NCBI GenBank assembly: GCA_026413225.1
Contig: CM048552.1
Location: 63,193,001-63,257,000 of the forward strand
Reading direction: 5' to 3'
Origin: Otis tarda
Taxonomy: Eukaryota; Chordata; Aves; Otidiformes; Otididae
Length of the DNA stretch: 64,000 nucleotides
Shown here piece after piece: positions 1 to 12,212 of the stretch (position 1 is the stretch's first letter; each line of letters begins with the position of its first letter). The translations under genes and the position numbers were made by a program. The notes beneath the pieces were generated by a model that did not search any database, was not told the origin of the DNA, and worked only from the letters and a program-made list of their open reading frames with translations.

Positions 1-1747
1 ATGCCTGGCCTCCTGCATCTCCCAAAGCACATGCCAGACGCTCTAGGTAGCATACCAGGAGGATAAAGAAAGGGGAGCAGGGCAGGGAGGTTGCTGGGAG
101 GGAGAAAGGGAAATTTTCGGGGACTTTTGTCACTTCTGGGTACTGGCCAAACCACATACATGTACATGCAAATATGCTTACTTGTCTCTTGGGAGGAGAG
201 GGAGAACTCAGACTCATCAGTCAGAGGACATTGGCTCTTACTCAGCAGGGCACAGCTGGTTGAACAAATACCGGAGATGATAATCATCAGACAAAGAGGT
301 GGCCCAGGAGTAATCGAGACTAAGGAGAATCAGAAAAAAAAAAATCAGACATTATTGGACATTTTCAGAATAACATGAAAACAATCAGATAAATTGTCAG
401 GAAAACATGGGGGCAGAGGTAGTTTCCCCACATTCAGTCATTTCTTCAGTGTATTTTTATACATTTTGGAAAAGCACTCATTTTAAAAATTGCTTATTTA
501 TTTTCACATCAAGAGGTTTAAGGCTGCCAAAAAGCAAAGCTCTGAACTAAAAAAGCATTCCAGTTCTCTGCATGAAACTGCCCGAAGTATACCCAGAATT
601 GGCAATATGATCTTTGCCTCTGCAGAGAAAATACTGAGTCATGTTGTCAGCCCACACACATCTGACAAAAATAAAAGCAGCCCAACGATTCAAGATTCAC
701 CCACTCGTCGTTTCAAGAAGACACAAGTCATTCAGTCATGCCTCATGCTTCAGAGACCTTTAGAAAACACCCAGTGCAGGGAACATTCACCCACGTCCTG
801 CCCACGCGCAGTTTCAGACCAGCAATGTCATTTGCGACTCGTTCACGCATGGGGCTGGACGGTGTTTGGTTCTGCGTCCTTGGAGGAAGTCGCCGAGACT
901 TAACGGTTTCTGCCGAAAACATGACACGATAGCTGCAGCCTCAGCCCTTTGTTAGCAACACCGAAGTAGTGTAACGTAGTGTACCCGGCTTGAATCCCTG
1001 GAGGAGGCAGGGAAGCACCCTGTGCTTCATTGCGTAAAAGATTTGGCAAACTCAAGCCATCATTTGCATAAGACATTACTGTACTCTTCCTTCAAGGGTT
1101 AATCCTGTACCGAAGCGTTAGCTCTCCCTGTGCTGGGCTCCCCAGTCACTCAGCACAAATTAGACCAGAGGAATTTGCACAAATATCAAGATTGGGGAAT
1201 TGCCCAGCAAATCCTCCTCTTTTTACCCCTTCCCACATCATTGTCCCCCAGCAAGAAAAAGGAGATTCCTGCATTCCACTCGGCTGCTGGCAACCTCTCG
1301 TCCTCTTTCAGTGCTAAAAGCTGCTTGGAGTATTAACAGCTGAACCTGGATGTGCGGCAGCCAGCCCAGCCCATGACGGAGGGGGAGACGTCAGCGCACG
1401 CAGGACGCCGAGTTACACAATCTCTGTGGTGCTGAAAGCGGCGCTGGAAACTTGTAAACTTGTCAGGAGCCCAAAGGCCAGAGCTAATTTGTATTTTCTT
1501 TTACACAGCATGATTTTAATCAGAGCGAAAAGCGCCTGGTTGTGTTTTATGTACAGAGTGTTGTAAGGAGAGACAAGTTAACAGAGCAACTCAGGGCAGA
1601 GCGTGCTCCGAGGGTAGCGCAGGGAGGAACATTAAACAGGGAAAGGAAAGGCAGGCGAGCCTCCTACACCCAATTTCTCAGCGTTTCCTTGGTTCCTCAG
1701 GAGGGCCACGTGCTATGAAGCAAGAGGCTAAGAGGCTTCATCAAAAT
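1..1747. other. Gene-free flank, left edge
   Basis: No exon with conserved protein sequence and no recognisable repeat is visible. Open frames here are short and of ordinary composition. The part from about 1,020 to 1,620 has less simple sequence than its surroundings and contains an octamer-like ATTTGCAT and a half cAMP-response motif (ACGTCA), so it could be a conserved noncoding element, but nothing in a single sequence proves that. Confidence 0.5.
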
Positions 1748-1798
1748 GCTGGGTCCCTTCCAACCCTAACCATTCTATGATTCTATGATTCTATGATT
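1748..1798 (+). repeat. CR1 LINE 3'-end fragment
   Basis: A short 5'-truncated CR1 retrotransposon end in plus orientation. It shows the typical CCCTTCCAACCCTAACC followed by three copies of the ATTCTATG-type terminal repeat at 1,771-1,797. Only about 50 bases are recognisable, so no coding part remains. This terminal structure is characteristic of avian CR1 and supports the bird assignment. Confidence 0.88.
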
Positions 1799-4700
1799 GC
1801 CTAATTCCCTTTATAAGAAGGAAGAATTAAAAAAAAAAAAAAAGAAAGAAAAAAGAGACCTTCAGAAAGTTTGAGGACAAGCTTATTTGAAAAAGCTCTT
1901 TCCATAGATTCTAGATGTGTCACCAGGTAAAACACAGCATTCAGGAAACCCATCTCACTTACAGCCAATATTTGACAGCAGTTGAGTCTGGGTGATCTCT
2001 AACATAAGCTCCTCCAGCTTCAGTCACAAACAGGTGTGTGCCAGTTCCCCCTTACAACCAATTTTCCACCTCGCTGACAGCAGGCAGCGCGAAGGGCTGG
2101 CACAGCCCCCGACCACCGCTGTTCCCAACTCAGGCTCCCCTCCAGCACCCTCTTTTCACACCACATCGGCCGGAGAGCAGGACTTGGGAGCCAGGTCCTC
2201 ATTCGCTCCTCTCTCCCTGGCCAAGATCACAGCTGTGTCCCCTTCCCAGGACGCGGAGTCAGGATGCACCCTTGCGTGCTGCCAACGAGTGCCAGAGAGG
2301 GATAACGGGAGAGTAAATACACCTTGACATTTCTTGATTTGTTTGCTTTGTAGTCCCGATAGGTTTAGTGGAAAATCAGAGGTGGGGTTTGCTGCCTGGG
2401 GAGTGCTATTGCTGGAGAAAATCCTTAATTTCAGCCTTCCTCTCTTTACCTACTGGGAATAAATGCTCCTGTTCCCTTCAGTTCAGCTTCTTTCATTGGA
2501 AGCTGAGAAAAAGAAAAAAAAAAATCAAACCTAGGACCTTTACTTTGCTCTGGAGCATGATTTAGATGTGTTATCTGATGTTCAGGACAGGATGAGCTAC
2601 TTGTTAGGGATGTAAAAGGAAAGCTGCCAGACAAGCTCAGCTGGAGCTTCTTACAATCAGCCCCATAAACCCTACCCCTGGAGCCTTATCCCACCAGCTA
2701 GCCCCTTTCCATTGTAGCCCCCAAAAGCAGCACCCTCTCCTCTTCATCCCTCCTCTGCGTGCTCTTTTGCCCCCCTCCCCATGTTCATTTGTCCCCCCAC
2801 CCCAACTCAAACAGCTCCCCAGGGGCCTCAGGCACTCCCGATTCCCGGGGACGGGAAAAAGGGAAGACGGAGTTGGCTGAATATGCAAACAATCCTGTGT
2901 GCACCCCAGCATCTACAGTCCAGGTCTTTGTTAGCACGGTGGAGTACGCTCCGTCCTGTTTGCCTTCCTTCCCTGCTGTCACCATACACGCCCTTTCCAT
3001 ACGAGCCTTAGCAAACGTGTTACCTGAATCAGCCTTTGCAAGACAGAGGCTGATTGCTGCCTGGCTGATATCTATCCACCAGCTGCCTATTTGTTTTGTT
3101 CAAAAATTATAGCCAGTCATAAAATATAGTGTACAATCTACAGCTGCCATTATAAAAAAAAAAAAAAGAGCACCAAAAGGCTTTTCCTTGTTTAATTTCT
3201 GATGCTGCTAAGGCACCAGGTGGAAGCATTTTCTCTCACAGGAGCAGCCCTGCGTGGTCGCAGCCCGTCGTGACCGGAGCGCAATTGCTTTGGCACTTCG
3301 AGGCAGCGTGCTTGGGAAGCCGCCTGCCTTCTCCCCTGCGCGGCTTCACACCACAGGGACGCGTGTGGTGCGTGGGTATCGGCTGTTTCCCCCTCGCATC
3401 GCCCTGGACAGATGGACACCCCAGGCAGGGAGGACATCGGGGCAAAGATGCCAAGCTTTATGGGGCTCAGGGTGGTGGTGGCAGCCGCAGGAGCGGCAGG
3501 GCCCCAGGCCTGGCAGACAATAGCTCTCTTCTCTCTGTCTCCCTCCCGGCCGCATCCGTTGTCCCCAAGACGGAGGAGTCTCATGAATCAAGTCAAACAC
3601 CCAGTGACAGGCTGGAGAAATCTATTAATATGCACCGGCCGCAGCACATCGCCGGCCTCCTGCCCCACGCGCCGCTCACCTGCCCGTCTCACCCCTGGCA
3701 GGCAGCATGCGAACAAAGGAGCAGGGGGAGGACACAACAACTGCCCCCCGAAACGGAGGGAGGCAGCGGCTGGAGAAGACAAAGCTCGTTTGCCGGCCGC
3801 CATGGGTGTGAGGAATGCTCCCGCTCGCCCTATTGTCTGGGGTCCTTTGTGCTCCTCCACCCTCCCCGGTCCCCAACCGCACAGGCAGAAATATTGGGAG
3901 CAGGACAGAAACGGCTTTGTTGAAGGAAGCCCTGGCGTGCAAAAGGCCTCCTGCCCTCGCCCCACCGCCGTACGTGCCCGTCTGGCACGCGGGCCCGCAT
4001 TCCTCCTGCCCCAGGGGGCAGGTAGGGAGCAGGGGGCTGCAGAGCGACGCGGGCAGATAGACCTGGGGGTTTGTTTCTCTGCGCCCATGGGACGCTCGGC
4101 AGCCCCCTCCTGAGCACCTCCTTTGACTTTGGGAGGTGGAGAGCGGTCACCTGGTCCTGCAAAGAGGAGCACGAGGGCTGCCCTCACCCCACATGGCTGA
4201 TGCAGGGCCAGCAAGCCCTGCTAGGCCGCGTCAGGAAGCAGATCTGGCAGCACAGACTTCGGTGCCCCCGCATCCCTCCCAGTCTCAGGAGCCACACAGA
4301 CACCTCTGCCAAACCTCCACCACTTTGTTGAGCAGTGGCCATGGCCCGTGTGAGCCACATCTGTGGCTGCAGCGTTACAGCCCCCAAGTCTGGTAGCAGG
4401 ACCCAGATTCCCTTGTCTCAGAGCAGAGCCGTAATTGCCAAGCCCTCCCGAGGGGTCAGTCCCCAGCTGCAGCCCACCGCTCGGCTTTCCTCCCATCACC
4501 ACCACATGCTGGCATTGGAGGGACCAGGATGGAGAGAAGAAGGGGAAAGCCTAGTCCTGAGAGATGGCACCTCCATGAAGGAGCCCCCGGCACACAACTG
4601 CTCCACTGCCGGGACGGCAACGCTGGGCGCTCCGGCACGGAGAGCAGCAGGGTCCAGGAATGAGCACGGAGTCATTGTAGGGAGGCTGCTGAGGGAGCCT

Positions 4701-7700
4701 GAAGGGTGACTGTAAGGGACAGGGATGGTAAGGAGGTAGCTGTATACATACAACTAAAGAGCCCATTTCTCAGTTTTGTGCTGGGAAAAACAGTTTTTGA
4801 CATTTTCTGGTACTAAAGAATGCACGTTAAAGAGGAAGGCTCTATCCAAAGTTCAGTTTCTCTTCCTATTTTTTGTTATATTTGTCATATTTAAAATCAA
4901 TTCTAAGTAGTTGTTGCAAAAGACTCCTATGGCCATCAACAAGGAGGTCTCCGAGCAAACTTTGTTCAGAAATAACTTTTTGATAAAGAAAACTGTAAAA
5001 TTCCTACTTTTTTTTTTTTTAAAGTAGAAACCGTTATACCTGAACAGCATCACTTCCTTGCTTCAGTTTTGCACTTCACGGTGAAGCTTCAGCAGCTCTT
5101 GTAAAGTATCCCCGGTCTTTAGAAGCAGGACTAGCACAGCAGACGGGAGATTCCAAGTAATGTCTAAGTTGCAGAAGCAAGGCCACCATTCCCAAAGCCA
5201 CCAACGAAGCTAGGTAAGGTGAAATGACAGATAAAGCAAAAGGCCTTCATCTTGGACTGTAAAAAGTCAGAGGAAGGGGAAAGACTGGAGTTAGACAGCA
5301 GGTTGGTGGCAGAGCTCCTGGTCTCTCTTCTCCATGACACTTCCATGACAGCTCCTTGCTTCCCCAGGCAAATGGGGACATGGCAGCTTCACTCCCCTGG
5401 GCCCTGTGCCTGCTCCACACTGGCATTCCCACACAGCGGCACCTCAGCAGCTGGAGGGCCGGTTGTACCAGACCAGAGCCGAATTAACGTGACTACAAGA
5501 GCCGTTTTGGCATCCGAGCCGGAGAGGCTGCCTGTGTTAATGAAGCTGATGGGAACAGGATGGGATGTAACAAGGTGCCTCTTACTGAAAAGCAAGGAAC
5601 TTCCCTGGGCAGCCTTCAGCTCCCGCAGAACACTCGGGTCAATTTGTAACTTATTAACGCCAACACTCGCACGATCAAAGTTCAGCACGTGTTTAGTTTC
5701 TCTTCTGGAACAGCAGACTTGAAAAGCACATTGCGCAGGTTTCCTAGGGATAAAAGAGAGGTCCAGAAAAAGCATCCCCTACCCCATCTGCCCAGAGACC
5801 TCCACCGCACTGCTGCGCATTTGGGTTGTGAAACCGTGTTGATTCACCACCCGGTGCCTGAGGAGCCAGCTCTGCCAGCTACTGCACCCGTCCCCATCAG
5901 GCCAGGGCTCCCTCCTCCTCTCACCACAGAACAGCTCTGCGCCCCAGCAAAGCCTGAAACGGTCCCCAGGTTTAGGAGGGAATTCTCCACTGAGAAGGCA
6001 GATTTATTCACTTTCTGGTGAGATGAGCGGGTTTGTCAGCACGCACACTGCACATTTTAAGTGTCTCCCCTGCAGCTAGAACTTAACCTTAATCTAAATT
6101 ATGCCCCTGGTGCCCTTAATTTAAAGAAGTGTTCAATAGACTATGTCACTTGGAAAATCAATTGATTTGCCGCTGGATAAGCGGGGATGGGTAACAGATT
6201 CAGTGTTGCACCTCAGCATCGGATGAGAGCAACGGGGCTGTTTCTCCCGGGAGCAAGGAACAGTCATGTGCTAGGGGACTGCTGCAGTTCCTGCAGCCAC
6301 TCTCTTTTCAGGCCATTCAGCCCACACAAGCCAGACCACCTCCAAAAGAAACTCAGAAATCCCAGGGATGATTTTCTATCCGCTGCCTGCTGTGCTGACC
6401 ACTGCTCCCAGGGAGCCGATCCTTCAGAGGCAGAGGAAGGAAGAGCGGCCCTTGCAGACATGGAGTGTGGTCACCCCACTGGTGGGCAGAAAGCCTACCC
6501 CACTGATGGCAGTGAGGGGACATGCATAGGAGCTGCAAGAAAGGCATGGAGGAAAGGCACGCGAACCGAAGCAGAGAGGAAGGTGAGCGCCCATCACTGA
6601 CCAAGCCTGGGAGAGAAGCGCTGACGGATGAACCTGTGAATATCTTTCAAAGGTATTACTGGGCAGGACGACGCCAGAAAGAAAATCAAAGCAAAAGAGT
6701 CGCTGAGAAGGTGGCATGCTTTGAATCCTGCCTGACCTGGGATCGGCGCTGCTTACCCCAGCGTACGCCTGTTGCAGCGATCAAGTTACTCGGTGAGAAG
6801 GGGTTACACAGCAATTACAGCTGCCTCCCTGCCAGAGCAGCCAGACATCCTCTGCTACCCACAGCCTCCCTGCAGCTCACAAGCAGAAGAGCTAAAGGGG
6901 TTTCATTCACTTTGCAGTGCCTGCCCAGATGAGAAGAGGTAACAGAGTTGGACCTGACACCCAAGCGACAAGCCTATGCTGACTTAAAGCACAATGCACA
7001 GGCACGCTTGCTTGCTTATCCAAACCTGCAGATGTCCAGAGAGCATGTAGTTCTGTTGTTTGAAGTGTTGTTATTTACATACTTTATAATGAACAGTATC
7101 TGTTTATTATTCTTTGTAAGCATCTGCGCTCCCTGAAGGTCGGAGTTGAGACCACACAATAAAATTATGGGAAGTGTTCCTCATTTTTGAGCAGTTTATT
7201 GGAGCGATCGGTGATTTATCAACCACTTCTGGCACCGGTTGTGAACACGCAACCATTGCTTACTCTGACCCACAAAGGGCCGCTGTTTTAGCCCTATGAA
7301 AAGTGAGATATTCATTGCGATTTGGATGGTACCAGTTCCTGTTGCCAGACCTGCAAGGACACACATCGTCTGCTGCCTTTTAGTCAAAGGCTGGGCTGGG
7401 AGGGAATGAAGTTTGGAGCTGATTTCTTTCTGTGTATTACTAAAAGACAGCACTAAAATTTCACCATGCCTGCAGTGCACTTCTGGTGGGACAAAGCATT
7501 CCTTCTCCCTCGCGTTTGCAGAAGCAAATACACTCGGAGAAAGGAACAAAGTTCCACTTCTGCAGCCACTTACCGGCAGAAATGGTGCATTTTAGCCATC
7601 ACAATCATTTGTTTTCCCTGCAAAGACAGACTAACAAGGCCCTTGCTTCTCAGTGACTGAGGAGGAGGGAAAGAGAAACCTTGACCGCAAAGAGGAACTC

Positions 7701-8389
7701 AGTCTCTGGGACACAGGCGAAGAGGATGCTGTTAAACATTTCAGGAAACACTAAGGAAAAGGTGGGGGCAGCCAGAAGCTTTGAAAGTTTTGATTTCTCC
7801 AAGATAGTGAACTGCCTGTTCTAACTAGAGGAGAAATAGCCTGCGAGCCTTCTCTCCCAGAGAGGTTTCTCCTGCAGTGTTCAATACTGTAAAGGGCTGG
7901 AGAGTGGGTAACACTCTCGGCTGGATTAATTTACAAGGTAAAAGTGATTTTTTTTTTTTTCCCAGAGGGAGTTAAACTGAACTCATACCCTTGCTTCTCT
8001 GGGGCTGATAAAGAGGGTTTGAAACTCTCCTGCCTGCACGAGGAGACACTCCTGCCCCAGGAGCACAGGTGCTGCCGAGCCCGAGACCGCCCCGGCAACT
8101 GGGGAATTGCCCAAGCAACATCTTTGCAGGATAAGTTAAATACTGCAGATTCCCTTTTCAACCAGGCTACTCAAGCTTTGGATTTTTTTTTTTTTTTTTG
8201 TTAAAGCCTTCTTATTTTAATTAGAAAGTCCTTGCTGAAATGCAGTGCCCTGCCCCTTTGGTTACCATTAACATATGTCTGCTGAGATGGCCAGCAAGCC
8301 TTCAAGACACAGCCAGGCTGAGCTCAGCCGTTCTCAAGGAATGATAAAAACCCTTTAAATGTAGCATCGGAGAAAGATCATACTGTCAA
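1799..8389. other. Intergenic DNA without recognised genes
   Basis: Many chance open frames occur on both strands, the longest about 230 codons in the GC-rich part at 3.3-4.2 kb. None shows a known domain, and overlapping frames are open equally on both strands, as GC-rich noncoding DNA gives. A-rich and T-rich runs occur near 1,831, 3,153, 7,948 and 8,184. A CpG-rich patch inside it is listed separately. Confidence 0.6.
3240..4110. promoter_or_regulatory. Orphan CpG-island-like patch
   Basis: This stretch of about 870 bases is GC-rich, and by eye I count about 60 CpG dinucleotides, several times the density of the flanks. No recognised gene starts or ends here. It could be the promoter of a noncoding RNA, a distal CpG-rich enhancer, or an unrecognised first exon. 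The count is a manual estimate. Confidence 0.45.
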
Positions 8390-8429
8390 CAAAGACAGGA
8401 TCCAAAACAACCCTGAGAAACTCAAGTTT

Positions 8430-8680
8430 GGGGCCAACACAAACCTCATGAAGCACAGGATGGGGGGTGCGAAACACTGCCCTGGGGAGGATTAAGACCA
8501 GGCATCAGCACAGGCTGGGAACACACTGGCAGGGTCATCACCCGGCTGGAAAGGACCTGGGAGTTACAGGTTTGCCAAGCTGTGCACAAGTTTTCTGTGC
8601 ACTGTCATCGCAAACACCACGAATTTTGTCGCGGACAATGTCAGGGCAGCGTGGCCAGCAGGCCAAGGCGCAGCGATAAA
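8430..8680 (+). repeat. Degraded CR1 LINE fragment (reverse transcriptase region)
   Basis: The stretch resembles the coding part of CR1 in plus orientation: an AACCTCATGAAG start, a later ACCTGGGAGTT, and a GTGGCCAGCAGGCCAAGG end that fits a well-known CR1 segment. The frame is broken and the ends are fuzzy. I recognised it by remembered consensus pieces only, so the borders could be off by 50 bases or more. Confidence 0.5.
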
Positions 8681-9590
8681 TCAACACTACTGGGGCTGCA
8701 TCTGGAACAGAGCTAGGATAGTGGATTTCATGAATATTATGAGTCCCAGAGAAGAGTTAGGGCTTCCTGGAAAATCTGTTCATTTCGATTACTGAGGGAG
8801 AGAAAAAAAAAAAGAAGAAAAAAAAAACCACCAAAAAAACAGAAGTGACAATTTCCTCCCAGTTCCCATATTTTTATGAATAGCCCTACATCACCACATT
8901 GAGGATGTGTGTCTGAGAAAGCAAGGTTCTCTTTTAAGGAAGAGTTTTCTTGTAGGAAGAAGATCTGAACAAGGGAACCAAGCTCTGTGCTGTTCAGGGC
9001 ACAAGGCAGTGCTGTCGGCAGCCTCCCTGACAGTGGGACATAAGGAAAGGACAGAAGGAAAAAAAAAATCAAACAAATTGCTGCCAACCTTCCTGGCCTC
9101 CTGCAACCCTAGAGCTTCACAGCAAGATTCATTTGAGATGGCAGTGGACTGATAGGTGGTTTTGACAGGGTAAGGTGGAGAAGATCAGATAGAAGAAAAT
9201 ACAGAAGCACTGAACTGGCCGTGAAATCCTTGAGCTCCTTTGGAAAAATGCATTGCTTTTAGCTGCCAGGTGCCAGTCACCAGCGTAAGCCCAGTAGGTA
9301 AATAGGCACAGGCAGTGTTTGCAGCAGGAAGCTTAACGAGAAAGGAATTTTATCCACCCAGAGCAGGCCCCTGCCCGGGGCAGCCTGGAAACCTCTCTAG
9401 CAATCAAACATTGACACCTCTTAAGGTCTAACGTGCTCACATACCTACTGCTTCTCTGCCCTTACAGGAGCTGTCCCGGGTTGGGGCTGGTTTTCACCAC
9501 TGGAAGCAGAGAGGCCAATCCGCATTGACCAAAAATCAGTGTTCAGCAACAATTATTAAAGACAAGTGCTACTCAAGCAGCACCAATTAT
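8681..9590. other. Intergenic DNA between two CR1 copies
   Basis: I see no gene here. An A-rich tract lies at 8,800-8,840 and another near 9,060. The sequence is otherwise unremarkable. Confidence 0.5.
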
Positions 9591-10060
9591 AGAATCATAG
9601 AATCTTTACGGTTGGAAAAGACCTCCAAGATTATCAAGACAACCATCAACCCAACACCACCATGCCTACTAAACCATGTCCTGAAGTGCCACATCTACAT
9701 GTGCTTTGAACACTTCCAGGGATGGTGACTCCACCACTTCCTTGGGCAGCCTGTTCCAGTGCTTGACCACTCTTTCAGTAAAGAAGTGTTTCCCAATATC
9801 CAACCTAAACCTCCCCTGCCGCAACCTAAACCTCCCCTTGCCGCATCCTAATATTAGTTACTTGGGAGAAGAGACCAACACCCACCTCCCTACAACCTCC
9901 TTTCAGGTAGCTGTAGAGAGCAATAGGGCCTCCCCTCAGCCTCCTCTTCTCTAAACAATCCCAGTTCCCTCAGCCGCTCTTCATAAGACTTGTGCTCCAG
10001 ACCCTTCACCAGCTTCATTGCCCTTCTCTGGACACACTCCAACAACTCAACAAGTGTTTG
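9591..10060 (-). repeat. CR1 LINE, 3' half, minus orientation
   Basis: The element starts on the plus strand with the reverse complement of the CR1 terminus (TAGAATCATAGAATC) and runs about 470 bases into the end of the reverse transcriptase frame. On the minus strand the fragment [30 protein letters not shown] is readable at about 9,950-10,065; this is the hallmark C-terminal part of CR1 ORF2. It is 5'-truncated and not mobile. An internal 21/22-base direct duplication lies at 9,802-9,844. Confidence 0.93.
9802..9844. repeat. Short tandem duplication inside CR1
   Basis: Two nearly identical units, AACCTAAACCTCCCCTGCCGC (9,802-9,822) and a copy with one extra T (9,823-9,844), sit back to back inside the CR1 copy. 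Only one unit is expected from CR1, so the second looks like a local duplication after insertion. Confidence 0.85.
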
Positions 10061-12138
10061 GCCTGGCCAGGCTGACAGTATCACCCTGCTTAGTCCAAGA
10101 GGAACAGCCCTCAACTCACAATTTGGGCACTTCCACACAGCCTATAAATCTCAGTTGTTTGCTGCTCATGGATTTTTATCATTTCCTCTCTCCTCACCTC
10201 CCATCCCTCCATGGGCCCACTGTTCCTCCAGCAGAGGACAAGGTTTTTTCTCTGGAGAACATCAGCACTTCTCCACATGACCTCCCAGGCACAGGAAGTG
10301 ATGGACAGCAAGATAGCCAAGCCTAATCCCCACATGCTATGTGCTTTTTTTCTCATCCCATTCCCTTCATTTTACAGCCTAAGTGGGAGAGACTCAGGCC
10401 AGATCTCAGCCTCCATCTGCAGCCTGGGATTATGATCTGAAGCATAATATTTCTTTATGAGCAAATTATCACCGAGACTTCAATGCACTGTTGGCCTTTT
10501 AAAAAACTAAGTGTTTAGTATTTTTATTTCTTTCTGCTTTGCAGTTTATGGCTCCCATAAATCAGGTGACAGGCTGTGGCACAGAGGGCTGATCCAATCT
10601 TTGGGAACGAGGAAAAGGGCAGGAGAAGGAAGCACCGACTGAGTCCTTAACCAGGGGACCTCTGCTCCCTGCTGTAAGCCTCCTCGGGGGAGAGGCAGGA
10701 TGCTGCTCACCTGAAGCAATCCTTCCGCCATGCCAACGCTTTCTTCTCTGACACTGAGTAAAAAAAAAAAAATCCTTGTTTCTTCTATTCCACGCCATCT
10801 AATTTTAAAATGTGAAAACCACTTCTCTCTCTCACACAAGTGAGAGCGGTGATAAATCCATTAACATTAACAAACTGTTCCATCAGTACAGAAATTAGAG
10901 CTATGGGGAAGGGTGGACACAAGCAAAGTACTCACCTGCTACTCCAGTAAACCAACCTGTGCATTTGAAACAATCATATCTGACCCAATATGTTGCTGAT
11001 CTGAAAGTCTTACCTTGTAGGAAATGAAGGATGCTGCCATGGTTAAAAGACTACTTCAGAGTGGGAGACTTTGTGCTGAACTCCCAAGCCGTGCAAGTTG
11101 AAGACTAAATTTTCAAGGACACTTAATCACACGGAGATACACCAAAGGCCGTGCTACCAAGCGTCCCAGCAAGCGACTCCTCAGGGAAACCTCTTCCTTA
11201 CATATCCATGCTTCCAAATACTATTTAAAAAGTCTGTCCTGTAATCAGCCTTCTCCCTGTCAGGAAAATGAGATCATAGCCCTTCCTTTCCCCTGCCCCT
11301 TGCCATCTGTCTTGTGCACTTGAGAGTCTCAGCCATTCCCATAGCCTGCACACAAAATTGTATGAAAGGTAAAGGAAGTTAATTGTGCATGGATAAATTA
11401 ACCTAGTAACAGAGGCAGAGCTGACAAGAGTCTGGTGGTGGCCCTGGCCAAAGACTGCAGCATGCATCTCAGCCCCAGCCCCAGCCCGGCATTGGGCACC
11501 TGGCCCTGCCATCCAGTTTAGTCCCTTGCCTTGGCCACCAGAACTGTTTTCCCCTACGAGCCACTCTGCAGTGAGGGAAATGGTCCAGTTTCCAACCGAC
11601 GCCGAAGAAACGGAGGGACATGTGGTCCAAAGTGCAGCCCTTGCACCTGGCCTTAGAAAGCACCTGGGAACCTCTAATCCACAGGAAGAGCACACTGGAT
11701 GGGTTCAAAGGTGATTTCGGTCCCCTCTGAGACTTCACAGCGCAATCTGGGAAAGGGAGTAAGGGGAGACAGGCTCGGGGGGATGCTGAAGAGCACAGCC
11801 CCTTCCTGGTGCTCTCAGCCAGTGCCCTCACAAAGGATATGGTCACAGTTTCTCATGTTTGGCAATGGTTGAAAGCATGTTCATTCACACGGACATGCAG
11901 ATGCCCATGGGAATCCCAATGCAAAGGCCCCTCTGTGGGCAGCAGTGCCCTTGGGACGGCACCAGGAAGGATACAGGAGCAGGTCTCTGCCCTGAACTCG
12001 CACCAACAGCCAGAGACAAACTCCCTCTCAGGTTGCCCCACATAAAATAGTACAAACGAGGTAGCAGAGGTCTGACTGTTGACACTAAACCACACACTGA
12101 GATAAGATGATAAGCAGCGAGCTGTGACAGCAGGAAGA
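10061..12138. other. Intergenic DNA, no gene recognised
   Basis: No conserved coding exon or structured RNA is visible. Open frames here lack domains and overlap each other on both strands. Confidence 0.5.
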
Positions 12139-12212
12139 CATCCCTCCCTCCCTCCCTCCCTCCATCCATCCATCCATCCATCCATCCATCCATCCATCCA
12201 TCCATCCATCCC
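12139..12212. repeat. Microsatellite (TCCC)n then (ATCC)n
   Basis: A compound tetranucleotide repeat: about five TCCC units at 12,141-12,161, followed by about twelve ATCC units to 12,211. On the minus strand it reads as GGAT/GGGA. It is intergenic and probably length-polymorphic. Confidence 0.97.

Noticed and set aside
3270-4214. Overlapping open frames of 208-233 codons on both strands
   Set aside because: Several frames are open at once on both strands in a GC-rich patch. There is no domain or conserved motif and no start context, as expected of noncoding GC-rich DNA.
9890-10138. 82-codon minus frame with [14 protein letters not shown]
   Set aside because: Not a host gene: it is the remnant C-terminus of the CR1 reverse transcriptase frame, reported as a repeat.
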